DNA of 64,000 nucleotides from Lysobacter dokdonensis DS-58 (GTDB taxonomy: Bacteria > Pseudomonadota > Gammaproteobacteria > Xanthomonadales > Xanthomonadaceae): positions 157,200 through 221,199 of the forward strand of contig NZ_JRKJ01000023.1 in assembly GCF_000770795.1 (NCBI RefSeq), read 5' to 3'. A program made the position numbers and the translations under genes. The notes under the pieces were generated by a model, which did no database searches, was not told the origin of the DNA, and saw nothing but the letters and a program-made list of their open reading frames with translations. Positions 1-9,053 of the stretch are shown one piece after another (position 1 is the stretch's first letter; every line of letters starts with the position of its first letter).

Positions 1-1018
1 CCTGCATTTCGGGGATCAGGTCGCTCGGCTTGGCCAGGTGGAACGCGCCGGACGCGATGAACAGGATGTGGTCGGTCTTCACCGGGCCGTACTTGGTACT
101 GACCGTCGAGCCTTCCACCAGCGGCAGCAGGTCGCGCTGCACGCCTTCGCGCGAGACGTCCGCGCCGTAGCCTTCCGAACGCTTGGCGACCTTGTCGATC
201 TCGTCGATGAACACGATGCCGTGCTGCTCGCACGCCTCGATGGCGGCGGCGCGCACGTCGTCTTCGTTGACGAGCTTGCCCGCTTCCTCTTCGATCAGCA
301 GCGGGCGCGCCGCCTTGATGGTCATGCGCTTGGTGTGCGTCTTGCCGCCGGCGACCTGCGAGAACATCTGGCGCAACTGCTGCCCCATTTCCTCCATGCC
401 GGGCGGCGCCATGATGTCGACGCCGACGTTCATCGCGACCTCGAGTTCGATCTCGCGCTCGTCGAGCGTGCCGGCGCGCAACTGCTTGCGCAGCTTGGTG
501 CGCGTTGCGGTTTCCTCCGGCGAGACCTCCTCGGCGTTCTCCTCGCTGGTGAAACCGAACACGGTCGCCACCTGGCGTTTGGGCAGCAGCGATTGCATCA
601 GGCGGTCTTCGGCGCGCTCCTCGGCCTGCGTGCGCACGCGCTGCTTGGCCTGCTCGCGGTACAGCTTGACGGCGGTGTCGGCCAGGTCGCGCACGATCTG
701 CTCCACGTCCTTGCCGACGTAGCCCACTTCGGTGAAGCGCGTGGCTTCCACTTTCACGAAGGGTGCGTTGGCGAGCGTGGCCAGGCGACGGGCGATCTCG
801 GTCTTGCCGACGCCCGTGGGGCCGATCATCAGGATGTTCTTGGGCATGACCTCGTCGCGCAGGTCCGGCTCCAGCTGCATGCGGCGCCAGCGGTTGCGCA
901 GCGCGATGGCTACCGCGCGCTTGGCCGCCTGCTGGCCGACGATGTGCTTGTCGAGCTCCTGCACGATCTCGCGCGGCGTCATGGTGGAGGAGGTTTGCAC
1001 GGTTGCGAACTTGTTCAT
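1..1018 (-). CDS. hslU: HslU, ATPase subunit of the HslUV protease (partial, C-terminus off window)
   Basis: Cytoplasmic AAA+ unfoldase that feeds substrates into the HslV peptidase. About 339 residues are present and the frame is still open at the window edge, so roughly the last quarter of the protein is missing here. Visible are the Walker A motif GPTGVGKT (residues 66-73), the pore loop GYVG (99-102) and a Walker B segment with VFIDEIDK. The ATG shares its A with the hslV stop codon (TGATG), which fixes the start and implies translational coupling. The long acidic insert between the pore loop and Walker B fits the I-domain of HslU. Identification is secure. Confidence 0.97.
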   Translation of the reverse strand, partial: MNKFATVQTSSTMTPREIVQELDKHIVGQQAAKRAVAIALRNRWRRMQLEPDLRDEVMPKNILMIGPTGVGKTEIARRLATLANAPFVKVEATRFTEVGYVGKDVEQIVRDLADTAVKLYREQAKQRVRTQAEERAEDRLMQSLLPKRQVATVFGFTSEENAEEVSPEETATRTKLRKQLRAGTLDEREIELEVAMNVGVDIMAPPGMEEMGQQLRQMFSQVAGGKTHTKRMTIKAARPLLIEEEAGKLVNEDDVRAAAIEACEQHGIVFIDEIDKVAKRSEGYGADVSREGVQRDLLPLVEGSTVSTKYGPVKTDHILFIASGAFHLAKPSDLIPEMQ

Positions 1019-1557
1019 CAGAGCTCTTCCACCACGATGTTGCGGTTCGTGTAGATGCAGACGTCGCCGGCGATGTTCAACGCTTCGGTGACGATGGTCT
1101 TCGCATCGAGCGTCGTGTGCGCGATGAGCGCGCGCGCCGCGGACAATGCGTACGGCCCGCCCGAACCGATGGCGATGATCCCGTCCTCCGGTTCGATCAC
1201 GTCGCCGGTGCCGGAGACGATGAGCGAGGTCTCCTTATCGGCGACCGCAAGCAGCGCCTCGAGTTTCCCGAGGCGGCGCTCGGTGCGCCAATCCTTGGCC
1301 AATTCGACCGCGGCACGGGTGAGTTGGCCGTGTTTTTCCAGCTTGGATTCGAACAGTTCGAACAAGGTGAACGCGTCGGCGGCAGCGCCTGCGAAGCCGG
1401 CGAGCACCTGCCCGCCGCGGCCAAGGCGGCGCACCTTGCGCGCGTTGGCCTTCATCACCGTGTTGCCGAGCGTGACCTGGCCGTCGCCACCGACCGCGAT
1501 CTTCCCGTCGCGGCGGACGGAAACGATGGTGGTGGCGTGGAAGCGATTGGGATCCAT
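1018..1557 (-). CDS. hslV: HslV, proteolytic subunit of the HslUV protease
   Basis: Threonine peptidase forming the double-hexamer core of HslUV in the cytoplasm. The sequence ATTIVSVRR places the catalytic threonine at residue 9, so eight residues (MDPNRFHA) would be removed on maturation; E. coli HslV has only Met before this Thr. Later segments such as [21 protein letters not shown] and AIGSGG are typical of the family. A farther upstream start (1602) is possible in frame but would put the first codons over the heat-shock-like promoter at 1589-1616, so I chose the ATG at 1557 (179 aa). First gene of the hslVU operon. Confidence 0.96.
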   Translation of the reverse strand: MDPNRFHATTIVSVRRDGKIAVGGDGQVTLGNTVMKANARKVRRLGRGGQVLAGFAGAAADAFTLFELFESKLEKHGQLTRAAVELAKDWRTERRLGKLEALLAVADKETSLIVSGTGDVIEPEDGIIAIGSGGPYALSAARALIAHTTLDAKTIVTEALNIAGDVCIYTNRNIVVEEL

Positions 1558-1588
1558 GGATCGGGGGTTCCAGTGGGTTGTCCAGCTG

Positions 1589-1616
1589 AGTTGGGGATGC
1601 ACGCGGGCGGATCAAG
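1589..1616 (-). promoter_or_regulatory. Candidate sigma-32 (heat-shock) promoter of hslVU
   Basis: Read on the minus strand, CTTGATC (1616-1610), a 13-base spacer and CCCCAACT (1596-1589) resemble the RpoH consensus CTTGAAA-N(11-13)-CCCCATNT. It lies about 30 bases upstream of the hslV ATG. hslVU is a classic heat-shock operon in Proteobacteria, which supports the assignment, but the match is by eye only. Confidence 0.55.
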
Positions 1617-1758
1617 CGGCAACCCGTGCGGCCTGTCGCCCGTCAGATAGCGACGGTTCTGCCAGATCGAGGTCGCGCTCTCCGGCCGGCGCCGCGGCTA
1701 CGGCAATGTCATCCATGTCGCGCATTCCGGGCGTGATCGCACCACGGATCCGGGACGG

Positions 1759-2637
1759 CTAACCCTTCTTCCGCTTCGCGCGCGGATGCGCGGCGTCGTA
1801 CACCTTCGACAGGTGGCCGAAGTCCAGGTGCGTGTAGATCTGCGTCGTCGAGATGTCCGCGTGGCCGAGCAGCTCCTGCACGCCGCGCAGGTCGCCCGAG
1901 GATTCCAGCACGTGGCTGGCGAAGCTGTGGCGCAGCAAGTGCGGATGCACGCGCTTGAACAAGCCTTGCCGCTGCGCGAGCGTGCGCAAGCGCAACTGCA
2001 CCGCGCGCGACGTCAGCGGGCCGTTGCGGCCCGGGAAGATGAACGCATCGTCGGCGGACGGGCGCTGGTCTTTTTTCCATTCACCGAGCGCCGCGCGCGC
2101 GTACGAACCGACCGGCACCGTGCGCTGCTTGCTGCCCTTGCCGAGCACGGTGACCATGCCGCCGGTGAGGTCGAGGTCGCGCCAGCGCAGTGCGCACAGT
2201 TCCGACAAGCGCAGGCCGGAGGAATAGAACAGTTCGAGCAGCGCGCGGTCGCGCAGGCCGAGCGGCGCGTCGGTCGGCACTTCGACCAGCGCCTTGGCTT
2301 CATCCGGATCGAGTACCTGGGGCAACTTGCGCGGCGCTTTCGGCGCGCGGATCGGCTGCGCGGGGTTGGCGGCGATGCGGCCATGGCGGAGCAACCAGCG
2401 ATAGAAACTGCGGCACGCCGACAACCGTCGCTGCAAACTCTTCGGCGAGAGGCCGCGGCGATGTTCCGACGCGATGAACGCGCGGAGTTGCTCGGTATGC
2501 AGCGTGTCGACGTCCAGGCCCTGCGCGGTGGCGTACGCCTGCAGGCAATCGAGATCGCGGCGATAGCCATCCAGCGTGTGCGGCGACATGCGCCGCTCCA
2601 CTTCCAGGTGCGCGAGATAGTCGGCGACCGAGCCCAT
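1759..2637 (-). CDS. xerC: XerC, site-specific tyrosine recombinase
   Basis: 292 aa. XerC acts with XerD at dif to resolve chromosome dimers. The N-terminal SAM-like core-binding domain covers roughly residues 1-90 and the catalytic domain 105-285. The tyrosine recombinase residues are visible: Arg143 (SSGLRLSEL), the Lys in GKGSKQR, His233 and Arg236 (HLLRHSFAS), His259 (LGHADIS) and nucleophile Tyr268 (TQIYTH). It follows DUF484 after 18 bases in the conserved dapF-DUF484-xerC order, which favours XerC over XerD. hslV follows after about 200 bases carrying its own promoter. Confidence 0.95.
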   Translation of the reverse strand: MGSVADYLAHLEVERRMSPHTLDGYRRDLDCLQAYATAQGLDVDTLHTEQLRAFIASEHRRGLSPKSLQRRLSACRSFYRWLLRHGRIAANPAQPIRAPKAPRKLPQVLDPDEAKALVEVPTDAPLGLRDRALLELFYSSGLRLSELCALRWRDLDLTGGMVTVLGKGSKQRTVPVGSYARAALGEWKKDQRPSADDAFIFPGRNGPLTSRAVQLRLRTLAQRQGLFKRVHPHLLRHSFASHVLESSGDLRGVQELLGHADISTTQIYTHLDFGHLSKVYDAAHPRAKRKKG

Positions 2638-2655
2638 GCGGTTGCCGCGCGTCCG

Positions 2656-3330
2656 TCAGCCGGGGAAACGCTGCAAGGCGACCGACAAGGCTTCGCCCAT
2701 CATGCGCAGGAACAGCGTGCCCATTCCGGGGAAGAAACGGTTGGCGTCGCGGCTGCCGACCGCGACCAGGCCGATGCCCGGCACCGACAGCAGCGCGGTG
2801 GATTGCACGTCGTCCGCGCGCACGCCGTAAAGCAGCGCGTGCTTGTCCGGATGCAGGCGGCCGCAGATCGGTTCGCCGTCGGTGATCGCGTCGCGGAACG
2901 GCGCCAGGCGCGGGTCGCCGGCGGGAACCGACTGCCACCACTCCGCATCGTCGAGGCCCGCGACGGGCGCGAACGTCAGGATGCGCACGAGGTCGCCCTG
3001 GAAATCCTCTTCGAGCGTCGCGGCCATCGCGCGCAGCGTGGCCGCCGGCGTGTCCTGGCGCATGAGGTTCAGCGCGAGCTGGTGCGTGCGTACCGCGAGG
3101 CGCTCGTTCTCCTGCGCGTTGCCGAACAATTCCTGCAGGCGTCGCGCGAGTTCGCGGTTCTTGTCGCGCAAGACTTCGAGCTGGTAACTCGCCAACGACG
3201 CGGCGGGGCCTTCCTCGCGGGGCACGACCAGGCTGATCGCCAGGTCGGGAAACTGCTTGAGGAACGTCGGATGCCGGCGCAACCAGGCGGCGACTTCATG
3301 CGCACCGAGTTTTTCGGTCGTCTCGATCAT
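2656..3330 (-). CDS. DUF484 family protein
   Basis: 224 aa protein of the DUF484 family, whose members almost always sit between dapF and xerC in gammaproteobacteria. The first ~60 residues are helical ([17 protein letters not shown]), followed by a coiled-coil-like stretch rich in Arg/Glu/Asn and then a GAF-like C-terminal half. The chosen ATG overlaps the dapF stop as ATGA; an in-frame GTG nine bases upstream is the alternative start. The biochemical function is not established, and I infer only the family. Confidence 0.9.
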   Translation of the reverse strand: MIETTEKLGAHEVAAWLRRHPTFLKQFPDLAISLVVPREEGPAASLASYQLEVLRDKNRELARRLQELFGNAQENERLAVRTHQLALNLMRQDTPAATLRAMAATLEEDFQGDLVRILTFAPVAGLDDAEWWQSVPAGDPRLAPFRDAITDGEPICGRLHPDKHALLYGVRADDVQSTALLSVPGIGLVAVGSRDANRFFPGMGTLFLRMMGEALSVALQRFPG

Positions 3331-4190
3331 GGCAACCACTCCCCTTCGAACACGAATGCGGCCGGACCGGCCATGGTGACCGGGCTGGCCGCGTCGGGCC
3401 AGGCGATCTGCAATTCACCGCCCGGCAGGGCGACGACGACTTCGCGATCGATGCGGCCGCGCCGCATCAAGATCGCCGCGGCGGCGCATGCGCCACTGCC
3501 GCAGGCGAGCGTCTCGCCGACCCCGCGCTCGTACACGCGCAAGCGAATGCGGTCGCGCGCGATGACTTGCGCGAAGCCGACGTTCACCGATTCGGGGAAC
3601 GCCGCGCTGCGCTGCAGGGCCGGGCCCTGCAGGCCGACGCGCGCGGTGGCGATGTCGTCGACTTCGATCAAGGCATGCGGGTTGCCCATCGAGGCCGCGC
3701 CGATGTGCAGCGACTGACCGTCCACGTCGACGTCATAGGCGTCGCGCGCGTCGTCGCCGCACCCGGCGAGAGGCACGTGCGCCGGCACGAAATCGGGCAC
3801 GCCCATCGCGATGCGATAGCGGTTGCCGGGCAACACGTCGACCGCGTGCGTGCCGGCCGGGCTGTCGAGCGCGAAGCGCGCGCCCTGCGCGGTGCCGTCG
3901 CGGACGACGAACGCGGCCACGCAGCGCGCGCCGTTGCCGCATTGCTGTGCGTGCGAGCCGTCGGCGTTCCAGATGCGGTAGCTCGCGGCCGAGGTGGCGT
4001 TGCGCGGCGCTTCGATCGTGATGATCTGGTCGCACCCTACGCCCGCATGGCGGTCGGCGAGCGCGCGGCACAGCGACGCATCCGGCACCGGTTGCCCATG
4101 CCGCAGGTCGACCATGACGAAGTCGTTGCCTGCGCCGTGCATTTTCGTGAAGCGCAGGGAGCGGCCGCCGGCCGCGTGCGGCTGGGTCAT
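3327..4190 (-). CDS. dapF: DapF, diaminopimelate epimerase
   Basis: 287 aa cytoplasmic PLP-independent racemase converting LL-DAP to meso-DAP for lysine and peptidoglycan synthesis. The two catalytic cysteines are in place: Cys84 (QQCGNGARC) and Cys230 (TLACGSGAC). The N-terminal motif [13 protein letters not shown] is diagnostic. The open frame extends farther upstream through a low-complexity arginine run and into lptM, so I start at the ATG 10 bases after the lptM stop. Operon order lptM-dapF-DUF484-xerC. Confidence 0.96.
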   Translation of the reverse strand: MTQPHAAGGRSLRFTKMHGAGNDFVMVDLRHGQPVPDASLCRALADRHAGVGCDQIITIEAPRNATSAASYRIWNADGSHAQQCGNGARCVAAFVVRDGTAQGARFALDSPAGTHAVDVLPGNRYRIAMGVPDFVPAHVPLAGCGDDARDAYDVDVDGQSLHIGAASMGNPHALIEVDDIATARVGLQGPALQRSAAFPESVNVGFAQVIARDRIRLRVYERGVGETLACGSGACAAAAILMRRGRIDREVVVALPGGELQIAWPDAASPVTMAGPAAFVFEGEWLP

Positions 4191-4200
4191 CGCATCGGCT

Positions 4201-4446
4201 TCAGCGCGGCGTTCCGGATGTCCCATAGGTGTTCGCCGGCGGCGTGACCGACGTCTCCGGCGGCGCAAACGTCGCAGGCGACGGTGGCGCGACGGTGGCG
4301 GGCGATGCGATCGAGGAGGATGCCGCGGCGACTTCCGGCGGCATCTCCTGCGGTTTCGGATTGAGGATCAGCTGCCCCTTGTTGCCGCAGCCGGCGAGCG
4401 GCAAGGCGGCAACGAGGGCGATGGCTGCGAGGCGGACTGGGCTCAT
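4201..4446 (-). CDS. lptM: LptM (YifL-like) small lipoprotein
   Basis: 81 aa. A signal peptide ends in the lipobox LAGC with the lipidated cysteine at residue 20, followed by CGNKGQLIL, which matches the short conserved block (CG-KG-L) of YifL/LptM. In E. coli LptM binds LptDE and helps oxidative maturation of the LPS translocon. The tail is a Pro/Ala/Thr-rich low-complexity region. Its place directly upstream of dapF is the conserved position for this gene. Only the N-terminal block supports the function; the tail is not conserved. Confidence 0.8.
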   Translation of the reverse strand: MSPVRLAAIALVAALPLAGCGNKGQLILNPKPQEMPPEVAAASSSIASPATVAPPSPATFAPPETSVTPPANTYGTSGTPR

Positions 4447-4459
4447 GGACGCCAGTGTG

Positions 4460-6604
4460 TCACTTCGCGGCCGCGGTTTGCACCTTGCCGCCGTCCGCCC
4501 CGAGCTGGTTGAGCAGGAAGGCGTACATCTCCGACAGCTCGCGGTAGCGGCGGAAGCGCCCCGACTTGCCGCCGTGGCCGGCATCCATGTTGATGCGGAA
4601 CAGCACTGGGCGGTCCGGGCCGGCGGTGTCGAGGTCGCGCAGGCGCGCCACGTACTTGGCCGGTTCGAAGTACTGCACCTGCGAATCCCACAGGCCCGTG
4701 CCGACGAACATCGCCGGATACGCCTGCGCCTTCAGGTTGTCGTAGGGCGAGTACGACAGCATGTAGTCGTAGAAGTCCTTCTTCTCCGGATTGCCCCACT
4801 CGTCGTACTCGTTGGTGGTGAGCGGGATCGACGGGTCGAGCATCGTGGTGACGACGTCGACGAAGGGCACCTGCGAGAGGATCACGCGGTACTTGTCCGG
4901 CGCCATGTTGGAGATCGCGCCCATCAGCAGGCCGCCGGCGCTGCCGCCGTAGGCCGCCACGCGATCCTTCGACGCGTAGCCTTCCTTGACCAGGAAGTCG
5001 GTGACGTCGATGAAATCGGTGAAGGTGTTCTTCTTCTTGAACAGCTTGCCGTCGTCGTACCACTTGCGGCCCATCTCCTGGCCGCCGCGGATGTGCGCCA
5101 GCACGTACACCATGCCGCGGTCGAGCAGGCTCACCGCCGGCAGGTTGAAGCCCGGGTCGGTCGAGGAGCCGTAGCTGCCGTACGCGTATTGCAGCAGCGC
5201 GGCGGTGCCGTCCTTCTTGAATCCCTTCCTGTAGACGACGGACACCGGGATCTTCGTGCCATCGCGCGCCGTGGCCCACAGGCGTTCGGTCGTGTACTTG
5301 TCCGGGTCGTAGCCGATGACCGGATCGCGCTTCATCAGCTTGCGTTCGCCGGTCTTCGTGTTCAATTCGTACACGGTGGCCGGTGTGGTCATCGACGTGT
5401 AGGTGTAGCGCAGCCAATCCGTATTCGGTTCGGCGTTGGTCGACAGGCCCATGCCGTACGCCGGTTCGTCGGCCTTGACGTATTCGGACTTGCCGTCGGC
5501 GCGCATCAGGCGCAGGCGTTCGAGGCCTTCGCTGCGTTCGGCGACGGCGGTGAAGCCGTCGAACAGCTCGAAGCCGTCGATGAAGACGTCCTCGCTGTGC
5601 GGGATCCAGTCCTTCCAGTCCTTGCGCGAGGTGCTGCCGTCGGCGGCGGTGACGACCTTGTAATTCTTCGCGCCGTCGGCGTTGGTGCGGATCACCCAGC
5701 GGCCGCCATGGTGGTCGGCTTCGTATTCCACATCGCGCTCGCGCGGGGCGAGCACGGCGAAGGCCTTGGGATCGGCGGCCGGCGCGCAGCGGAATTCGCT
5801 GGAGACGGTGCTGTCCACTTGGATGCAGAGGAACTTGTCGTCGCGCGTGCGGCCCACGCCCATGTAGAAGCTGTCGTCTTTCTCGGTGTAGACGACTTCG
5901 TCGGCGCTCGCCGGCGTGCCGAGGACGTGCTTCTGCACGCGCGTGGTGAGCAGCGTCTTCGGATCGTTCCAGACGTAGAAGAGCGTCTTGTTGTCGTCGG
6001 CCCAGACGAGGTTGGGCGCGACGCCGGTCACTTCGTCGGCGTAGGTCTCGCCGGTGGCGAGGTTCTTGATCTTGATCGTGTATTGGCGGCGACCCACGGC
6101 GTCCTCGGCCCACGCGAGGAGCGTGTTGTCCTGGCTGACTTCCCAGTCGCCGACGCTGAAGTAATCCTTCCCGGCAGCCATCACGTTGACGTCGAGCAGC
6201 ACTTCCTCCGCTGCATCCATCGCGCCCTTGCGGCGGGCGTGGATCGGATAGTCCTTGCCCGTTTCGAAGCGCGAGTAGTACCAGTAACCGCGCTCGCGGT
6301 ACGGCACGGAGGCGTCGTCCTGCTTGATGCGCCCGACGATTTCCTCGTAGAGCGTCTCCTGCAGCGGCTTCAGCGGCGCCATGAACGCGTCGGTGTACGC
6401 ATTCTCGGCGTTGAGGTAGGCGAGCATGTCCGGGTTCTTGCGCGTGTCGTCGCGCAGCCAGTAGTACTCGTCGTTACGCTCGGCGCCGAACGGCGCCTTG
6501 ACGACGTGCGGCTTCTTGGCGACGTCGGGCGGTTGCGGGAGATCGGCGGCGGAAGTGGTCGAGGTCATCAGCGTCAGTGCGAGGAGGCAAGGGGTGAGTT
6601 TCAT
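4460..6604 (-). CDS. Exported oligopeptidase B-like S9A serine peptidase
   Basis: 714 aa. An N-terminal signal peptide (about residues 1-19, ending TSAAD) predicts export, unlike cytoplasmic E. coli PtrB. The beta-propeller domain spans about 85-430 and the alpha/beta hydrolase domain 440-700. The catalytic triad is readable: Ser555 (GGSAGG), Asp640 (GLWDSQV) and His677 (DAGHGGKSG). The sequence follows the oligopeptidase B branch (YAYGSYG, IRGGQEMG), whose members cleave short peptides after basic residues. It lies 21 bases downstream of a second S9 peptidase and is probably cotranscribed with it. Confidence 0.9.
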   Translation of the reverse strand: MKLTPCLLALTLMTSTTSAADLPQPPDVAKKPHVVKAPFGAERNDEYYWLRDDTRKNPDMLAYLNAENAYTDAFMAPLKPLQETLYEEIVGRIKQDDASVPYRERGYWYYSRFETGKDYPIHARRKGAMDAAEEVLLDVNVMAAGKDYFSVGDWEVSQDNTLLAWAEDAVGRRQYTIKIKNLATGETYADEVTGVAPNLVWADDNKTLFYVWNDPKTLLTTRVQKHVLGTPASADEVVYTEKDDSFYMGVGRTRDDKFLCIQVDSTVSSEFRCAPAADPKAFAVLAPRERDVEYEADHHGGRWVIRTNADGAKNYKVVTAADGSTSRKDWKDWIPHSEDVFIDGFELFDGFTAVAERSEGLERLRLMRADGKSEYVKADEPAYGMGLSTNAEPNTDWLRYTYTSMTTPATVYELNTKTGERKLMKRDPVIGYDPDKYTTERLWATARDGTKIPVSVVYRKGFKKDGTAALLQYAYGSYGSSTDPGFNLPAVSLLDRGMVYVLAHIRGGQEMGRKWYDDGKLFKKKNTFTDFIDVTDFLVKEGYASKDRVAAYGGSAGGLLMGAISNMAPDKYRVILSQVPFVDVVTTMLDPSIPLTTNEYDEWGNPEKKDFYDYMLSYSPYDNLKAQAYPAMFVGTGLWDSQVQYFEPAKYVARLRDLDTAGPDRPVLFRINMDAGHGGKSGRFRRYRELSEMYAFLLNQLGADGGKVQTAAAK

Positions 6605-6625
6605 GTCGGGTCCGTTAGCGTCGGG

Positions 6626-8761
6626 TCACTTCGACAGTTCGTTCCAGAGGAAGGTGTAGGCGAGCGCGTTCATGTGCGCCGACTGCGCATTGTTCGCCGC
6701 GCCGCCGTGGCCGCCTTCGATGTTCTCGTAGTAGCGCACGTCCTTCTTCGCCTCGAGCATCTTCGCCATCATCTTGCGGGCGTGGCCGGGATGCACGCGG
6801 TCGTCGGCAGTCGAGGTGGCGAACAACACCGGCGGGTAGGTCTTCGCCGGGTCGAACAGGTGGTACGGCGAGAAGGTCTTGATGAACTCCCAATCGGACG
6901 TATCCGGATCGCCGTACTCGGCCATCCAGGATGCGCCGGCGAGCAGGTGGCTGTAACGCTTCATGTCGAGCAGCGGGACCTGCACGACGATCGCGCCGAA
7001 CAGCTCCGGATACTGCGTGAGCATGTTGCCCATCAGCAGGCCGCCGTTGCTGCCGCCCATGATGCCCAGGCGCTGGTGCGTGGTGAGCTTCGAGGCGACG
7101 AGGTCGTTGGCGACGGCGGCGAAGTCTTCGTACGCCTTGTGGCGGTTGGCCTTCAGCGCCGCCTGGTGCCAGCGCGGACCGTACTCGCCGCCGCCGCGGA
7201 TGTTGGCCACCGCATACGCGCCGCCCTTCTCCAGCCAGCCCTTGCCGACGCCGCCGGAATACGCAGGCGTCATCGAGACTTCGAAACCGCCGTAGCCGTA
7301 GAGCAACGTCGGCGTCGAACCATCGCTCTTCGCGTCCTTCGGCTTGACGAGGAAGTACGGGATGCGCGTGCCGTCCTTCGACGTGGCGAAGTGCTGTTCG
7401 ATGACGTGTTTGGTGGCGTCGAAGAACTGCGGGTTCGACTTGAGGACTTCGGGCGCGGCGTCCTTGGAGACATCGGCGATCGCGAGCGTGGTCGGCGTGA
7501 GGTAGTCGGTGGCCGTGATCCACACCGCATCGCTGTCGTCGGCGTCGACCGCACCCACGCTCACCGTGCCGATGGTCGGCGCGCCCGCGAGCGGCTTGCG
7601 CGTCCACGCGCCATCGCCCGGCGTCAGCACGCTGAGCTTGTTCTTGACGTCTTCCATGACATTGAGGACCAGGCGGTCCTTCGTCCACGAAAACCCGGCA
7701 AGCGAGGTGTTGTCGGTGGGCGCGAACAGCTCGGTGAATTCGCGCTTGCCCGCCATGAAGTCGTCGAACTTCGCCGCGATCAATGCACCGGCCGGCCAGG
7801 TCTTGCCGCCGGCTTCGTAGGCATCGCGCAGTTCGAGCAGCAGCCACTGCTTGTGGACGGACTTGTTCGCCGAGTTCGGCGCATCCACCTTCGCGAGCTT
7901 GCCGTCGGCGCCGCGCAGGTACAGCTCGTCGTTGTAGAAGGCGATCGTGCGATACACGAAGTCGCGCTTGAACCCCGGCGTGAGATCGCGCGCCGCGGCG
8001 ATGTACATGTCCTGCGCCTGGCCTTCGTACACCTGCGTGGCCTTCGCCAGCGGCGTGCCGCGCGACCATTGCTTGACGATCCGCGGGTAGCCCGACGGCG
8101 TCATGGACCCTTCACCGAAATCGGTGAACACGTACGTGGTGTCGCGGTCGATCCAGCCCATGCCGCCCTTGGCTTCGGGACGGAAGAAGCCGTCCTTCAC
8201 CCAATCCTTCGTCGACAGGTCGAATTCGCGCGTGACGTCGGCGTCCGAACCGCCGCGCGAGAGCGCGATCAGGCAACGCGTGTAATCGGGCTTGAGGCAA
8301 TCGGCGCCGTGCCAGACCCAGTTTTCCTTCTCCGCGCGGTTGAGCGCATCGAGGTCGAGGACGGTTTCCCACTTCGGATCCGCCTTGCGGTACTCCTCGA
8401 GCGTCGTGCGGCGCCACAGGCCGCGCTCGTGGTTCGCGTCCTTCCAGAAGTTGTAGTAGTACGCGCCGATCTTCTCGACGCCCGGGATCTTGGCGGTCGA
8501 ATCGAGGATGGCGCGGATGTCGGATTCGAGCTTGCGGAACTGCGGCGTGGCGGCGAGTTCGGCTTCGCTCTTCGCGTTCTGCTCGCGGACCCAGGCGATC
8601 GCCTTGTCGCCCTTCACGTCCTCGAGCCATTGGTAGGGGTCGTTCGCCACGGCGGGCTCCTGCTGCGCGGGGGACCCATCGGCGGCGATCACGATGCCGC
8701 TGGTCGCGGCGAGCCCGAAGGCGATCCCTGCAACAAGAAGGACAGGCGAACGCTTGGGCAT
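6626..8761 (-). CDS. Exported prolyl oligopeptidase family (S9A) serine peptidase
   Basis: 711 aa with an N-terminal signal/anchor segment (LLVAGIAFGLAATSGIVIA). The propeller domain is followed by an alpha/beta hydrolase domain with Ser571 (GGSNGG), Asp653 or Asp654 (TADDRVHPGH) and His685 (EGGHGGAA). The motifs YGYGGFEVSMTP and ANIRGGGEYG place it in the prolyl oligopeptidase/YuxL-type branch, distinct from the oligopeptidase B-like neighbour downstream. Likely a periplasmic peptidase for short, proline-containing peptides; the substrate is inferred from the family. Confidence 0.9.
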   Translation of the reverse strand: MPKRSPVLLVAGIAFGLAATSGIVIAADGSPAQQEPAVANDPYQWLEDVKGDKAIAWVREQNAKSEAELAATPQFRKLESDIRAILDSTAKIPGVEKIGAYYYNFWKDANHERGLWRRTTLEEYRKADPKWETVLDLDALNRAEKENWVWHGADCLKPDYTRCLIALSRGGSDADVTREFDLSTKDWVKDGFFRPEAKGGMGWIDRDTTYVFTDFGEGSMTPSGYPRIVKQWSRGTPLAKATQVYEGQAQDMYIAAARDLTPGFKRDFVYRTIAFYNDELYLRGADGKLAKVDAPNSANKSVHKQWLLLELRDAYEAGGKTWPAGALIAAKFDDFMAGKREFTELFAPTDNTSLAGFSWTKDRLVLNVMEDVKNKLSVLTPGDGAWTRKPLAGAPTIGTVSVGAVDADDSDAVWITATDYLTPTTLAIADVSKDAAPEVLKSNPQFFDATKHVIEQHFATSKDGTRIPYFLVKPKDAKSDGSTPTLLYGYGGFEVSMTPAYSGGVGKGWLEKGGAYAVANIRGGGEYGPRWHQAALKANRHKAYEDFAAVANDLVASKLTTHQRLGIMGGSNGGLLMGNMLTQYPELFGAIVVQVPLLDMKRYSHLLAGASWMAEYGDPDTSDWEFIKTFSPYHLFDPAKTYPPVLFATSTADDRVHPGHARKMMAKMLEAKKDVRYYENIEGGHGGAANNAQSAHMNALAYTFLWNELSK

Positions 8762-8810
8762 GACGGCTCCGGCTTGGATGGGCGGGCCGTCACGCTATCA
8801 CGGGCGCGGA

Positions 8811-8993
8811 TTACCCCGCGCGCACCCGGCGCAGGGCCCACAGCGCGCTCGCCGGCATCGCGATCAGCCACAGGGGAAGGAAACCGAGGGGCGTGTTGTC
8901 GCGCGCGGCGGGGAGCAGGAGGACGGCGAGGACGCCGACGGTGAGGGCGATGCGCAGGAGGCTGGCGAGGCGGGTGATTTGCGCGTGGTGCAT
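8811..8993 (-). CDS. Small two-helix membrane protein, unknown function
   Basis: 60 aa. Two hydrophobic segments (about residues 14-28 and 36-52) are separated by a short polar turn, and the C-terminus is positively charged (ALRRVRAG). I do not recognise a family. It is the only open frame that fits the interval between the S9 peptidase and the patatin gene and its composition is that of a membrane protein, so I treat it as a likely real gene. A chance GC-rich frame remains possible. Confidence 0.5.
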   Translation of the reverse strand: MHHAQITRLASLLRIALTVGVLAVLLLPAARDNTPLGFLPLWLIAMPASALWALRRVRAG

Positions 8994-9053
8994 GGCGTTC
9001 GCTCCGTTGACGTTGGAGCGGAGCTTCGGGGGCGGTGATCTCAGGAGCTGCGA

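Noticed and set aside
4229..8944. A very long open frame (1571 codons) on the plus strand opposite the two S9 peptidases
   Set aside because: It is the GC-rich mirror of two well-recognised minus-strand genes. The translation is low-complexity Arg/Ala/Val/Gly with no domain.
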